The translations under genes were made by a program, and so were the position numbers. The notes under the pieces are model-generated. The model did no database searches. It worked only from the letters and a program-made list of their open reading frames with translations, and had not been told where the DNA came from. A DNA stretch of 8,340 bases from HGM04593 sp045612305. Its GTDB lineage: Bacteria > Bacteroidota > Bacteroidia > Bacteroidales > Bacteroidaceae. The DNA is taken from positions 1 through 8,340 of the forward strand of contig JAZKYU010000042.1 of NCBI GenBank assembly GCA_045612305.1, given 5' to 3'. Position 1 is the stretch's first letter; each line of letters starts with the position of its first letter. Below are positions 6,829-8,340 of the stretch, piece by piece.

Positions 6829-8016
6829 ATGAGTTTGTTAAAAGAGAAATATGCAAAATATGACCTTCCCCAGCGCTTTATGGCTATGGGTGTCTATCCT
6901 TACTTTCGTTGCATAGAAAGTGAGCAGGATACCGAGGTCTTGATGAGCGGTAAAAAGGTGCTTATGTTTGGCTCAAACTCCTATATGGGCCTCACCAACC
7001 ACCCCCGCATAAAAGAGGCTGCTATCGCTGCCACACGCAAGTATGGCACAGGTTGTGCAGGCTCGCGTTTCCTCAACGGAACGGTCGACATACACCTGCA
7101 GCTCGAAAACGAGCTTGCACAGTTTGTGGGCAAAGACGAGGCTTTGGTCTACTCGACAGGCTTCCAAGTGAACTTGGGCGTTCTCTCTTGTATAACAGGC
7201 CGCCGCGACACCATAATATGCGACGAGCTCGACCACGCTTCAATTGTAGACGGTCGCCGTCTCTCCTTCTCCACAGTGCGTAAATTTCGCCACAACAATA
7301 TGGAGGCGCTTGAAAAAGAGCTGCAAGCTTGCGCCCCCGACACTATAAAACTTATCGTTGTCGACGGCGTTTTCAGTATGGAGGGCGACATAACCAACCT
7401 GCCCGAAATTGTGCGTCTCAAAGATAAGTACAACGCAAGCATAATGGTCGACGAGGCTCACGGCTTGGGTGTTCTTGGTAACCAGGGACGCGGAACGTGC
7501 GACCACTTTGGCCTCACAAAAGATGTAGACCTCATTATGGGTACTTTCAGCAAGTCGCTGGCAACTATAGGAGGTTTCATCGCAGCCGACAAAGAGGTTA
7601 TAAACTACATACGCCACAACTCGCGTTCCTATATATTTAGCGCAAGCAACACCCCCGCAGCTACAGCAGCAGCCCTGGAGGCCTTGCACATTATACAGGA
7701 AGAGCCCGAGCGTTTGGAAAACCTTTGGAAGATAACAAATTACACTTTGCAAAACTTCCGCGACCTCGGCTTTGAGATAGGTAACACATCGACACCCATC
7801 ATACCTCTCTATATTCGCGACACCGATAAAACTTTTATGGTGACGAAGATGTTGTGGGAGGCCGGCGTGTTTGTAAACCCTGTGGTGCCGCCTGCTTGTT
7901 CGCCTCAAGACACGCTCATACGTTTCTCTTTGATGGCAACACACACCAAGGAGCAGGTCGACAGAGCACTGGAGGTTATGGTGCCCATCTTCAAGCAGTT
8001 GGAGATTATAAAGTAA
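6829..8016 (+). CDS. spt: Serine palmitoyltransferase (PLP-dependent alpha-oxoamine synthase)
   Basis: The enzyme condenses L-serine with a long-chain acyl-CoA, releasing CO2 and giving 3-ketodihydrosphingosine, the first committed step of sphingolipid synthesis. The 395-residue protein is soluble, as bacterial SPTs are, and should be a cytoplasmic homodimer. Features: the family glycine loop and GTGCAGSRFLNGT (73-85); H136 in DHAS, which stacks on PLP; D208 and H211 in VDEAHGLG; the PLP lysine K242 in GTFSKSLATIGG; and R365 in LIRFSLMATHT, expected to bind the carboxylate of the substrate. The N terminus (KYDLPQRFMAMGVYPYFR) resembles Bacteroidales SPT rather than 2-amino-3-ketobutyrate CoA ligase or 8-amino-7-oxononanoate synthase, which share the fold; that comparison is from memory. 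The start is favoured by the promoter 43 nt upstream and by the N-terminal similarity. The tRNA-Pro gene begins 15 nt after the stop. Confidence 0.9.
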   Translation: MSLLKEKYAKYDLPQRFMAMGVYPYFRCIESEQDTEVLMSGKKVLMFGSNSYMGLTNHPRIKEAAIAATRKYGTGCAGSRFLNGTVDIHLQLENELAQFVGKDEALVYSTGFQVNLGVLSCITGRRDTIICDELDHASIVDGRRLSFSTVRKFRHNNMEALEKELQACAPDTIKLIVVDGVFSMEGDITNLPEIVRLKDKYNASIMVDEAHGLGVLGNQGRGTCDHFGLTKDVDLIMGTFSKSLATIGGFIAADKEVINYIRHNSRSYIFSASNTPAATAAALEALHIIQEEPERLENLWKITNYTLQNFRDLGFEIGNTSTPIIPLYIRDTDKTFMVTKMLWEAGVFVNPVVPPACSPQDTLIRFSLMATHTKEQVDRALEVMVPIFKQLEIIK

Positions 8017-8031
8017 GAAAATACACGGTTA

Positions 8032-8105
8032 CGGGGTGTAGCGCAGTCCGGTAGCGCACCTGGTTTGGGACCAGGTGGTCGCAGGTTCGAATCCTGTCGC
8101 CCCGA
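8032..8105 (+). tRNA. tRNA-Pro, anticodon TGG
   Basis: A full 74-nt cloverleaf is visible. The acceptor stem is CGGGGTG (8032-8038) with CGCCCCG (8098-8104), including one G-U pair, and the discriminator base is A8105. The D stem is GCGC/GCGC (8041-8044 with 8054-8057). The anticodon stem is CCTGG/CCAGG with loop TTTGGGA, so the anticodon TGG is at 8066-8068 and reads CCN proline codons. The T stem is GCAGG/CCTGT with loop TTCGAAT. The 3' CCA is not encoded. The gene starts 15 nt after the spt stop with no promoter-like element in the gap, so the two are probably co-transcribed and the tRNA released by processing. Confidence 0.97.
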
Positions 8106-8108
8106 CAG

Positions 8109-8150
8109 ACGAGTTTTTGATACGAAAGGTGTCGAAAACTCGTTTTTTTT
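8109..8150 (+). terminator. Strong intrinsic terminator after tRNA-Pro
   Basis: ACGAGTTTT (8109-8117) pairs perfectly with AAAACTCGT (8135-8143). The stem can extend inward to about 15 bp through two G-U pairs (8118-8123 with 8129-8134), leaving a GAAAG loop. Eight T residues run from 8143 to 8150. It begins three bases after the tRNA and is the first clear terminator for rightward transcripts from spt, or from the export operon if transcription reads through. Confidence 0.9.
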
Positions 8151-8212
8151 GTGTGGCGTGTGGTGGGGTGGTGTGCTATCTTTTTGAAAGAGGGGCGAGA
8201 AATTTATTTAAT

Positions 8213-8252
8213 CTCCTTTCTGTGCCGACAGAAAGGAGCAAAGAGCTCTGCG
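8213..8252 (+). repeat. 40-nt palindromic repeat, copy 2
   Basis: This copy matches the minus strand of 3192-3231 at 37 of 40 positions. Here the palindrome is longer and perfect: CTCCTTTCTGT (8213-8223), GCCG loop, ACAGAAAGGAG (8228-8238), then an AGAGCTCT palindrome (8242-8249). Just downstream, GCGC (8250-8253) and GCGC (8259-8262) precede six T residues (8263-8268), a weak terminator-like arrangement that copy 1 lacks. The stretch 8151-8340 contains no supportable gene. Confidence 0.85.
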
Positions 8253-8340
8253 CATAGGGCGCTTTTTTAACGAAAAACATAGTTGAAGTTTTTGGGGCTC
8301 CGGAAGCGCTCGGTATTGCGCTTTGTAGAAAATATAGCGG

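Noticed and set aside
7240..7944. 234-codon reverse-strand open frame inside spt
   Set aside because: It is antisense to a well-recognised enzyme, has no motif and a cysteine/valine-rich junk composition, and arises from the codon bias of spt.
6829..8016. 2-amino-3-ketobutyrate CoA ligase or 8-amino-7-oxononanoate synthase instead of serine palmitoyltransferase
   Set aside because: These share the fold and PLP lysine, but the N terminus and the GTGCAGSRFLNGT loop fit Bacteroidales SPT better, and there is no threonine dehydrogenase or biotin gene next to it.
8075..8257. 60-codon forward frame beginning within the tRNA
   Set aside because: It overlaps the T arm of tRNA-Pro, the terminator and the palindromic repeat, so it is a shadow of non-coding sequence.

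Overview
The window looks like a chromosomal segment from a Bacteroidota bacterium, most likely of the order Bacteroidales. The evidence is a serine palmitoyltransferase of the Bacteroidales type, a Wza-like lipoprotein paired with a fused Wzc-type tyrosine kinase, mostly absent Shine-Dalgarno sequences, and promoter elements of the Bacteroidota form (TTG, about 20 nt, then TAnnTTTG). Nothing in the window indicates a plasmid, phage, insertion sequence or CRISPR array.

Layout. Positions 1-324 hold no convincing gene but several hairpins. A bidirectional-looking hairpin terminator at 325-353 closes a leftward operon of two envelope genes. These are mltG (start 3018, endolytic murein transglycosylase) and a secreted GH20 beta-N-acetylhexosaminidase (377-1993), and they share an ATGA stop/start overlap. 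A 0.4 kb divergent intergenic region (3019-3431) carries the leftward mltG promoter, one copy of a 40-nt palindromic repeat, a perfect 29-bp direct repeat and a probable rightward promoter.

Rightward from there come an outer-membrane polysaccharide export lipoprotein (3432-4235) and, 11 nt later, a polysaccharide co-polymerase/BY-kinase (4247-6676). After a 152-nt gap with its own promoter comes serine palmitoyltransferase (spt, 6829-8016). Only 15 nt after spt lies tRNA-Pro(TGG) (8032-8105), then a strong intrinsic terminator (8109-8150). A second, inverted copy of the 40-nt repeat lies at 8213-8252.

Functionally this is a cell-envelope neighbourhood: peptidoglycan strand release (MltG), amino-sugar hydrolysis (GH20), export and length control of a surface polysaccharide, and the first step of sphingolipid synthesis. 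All five protein genes belong to known families and appear intact. The less explained material is intergenic: the two inverted repeats that bracket the export/kinase/spt/tRNA block, the direct repeat overlapping the export promoter, and the hairpin-rich left end. I did not find a clearly new multi-gene system.
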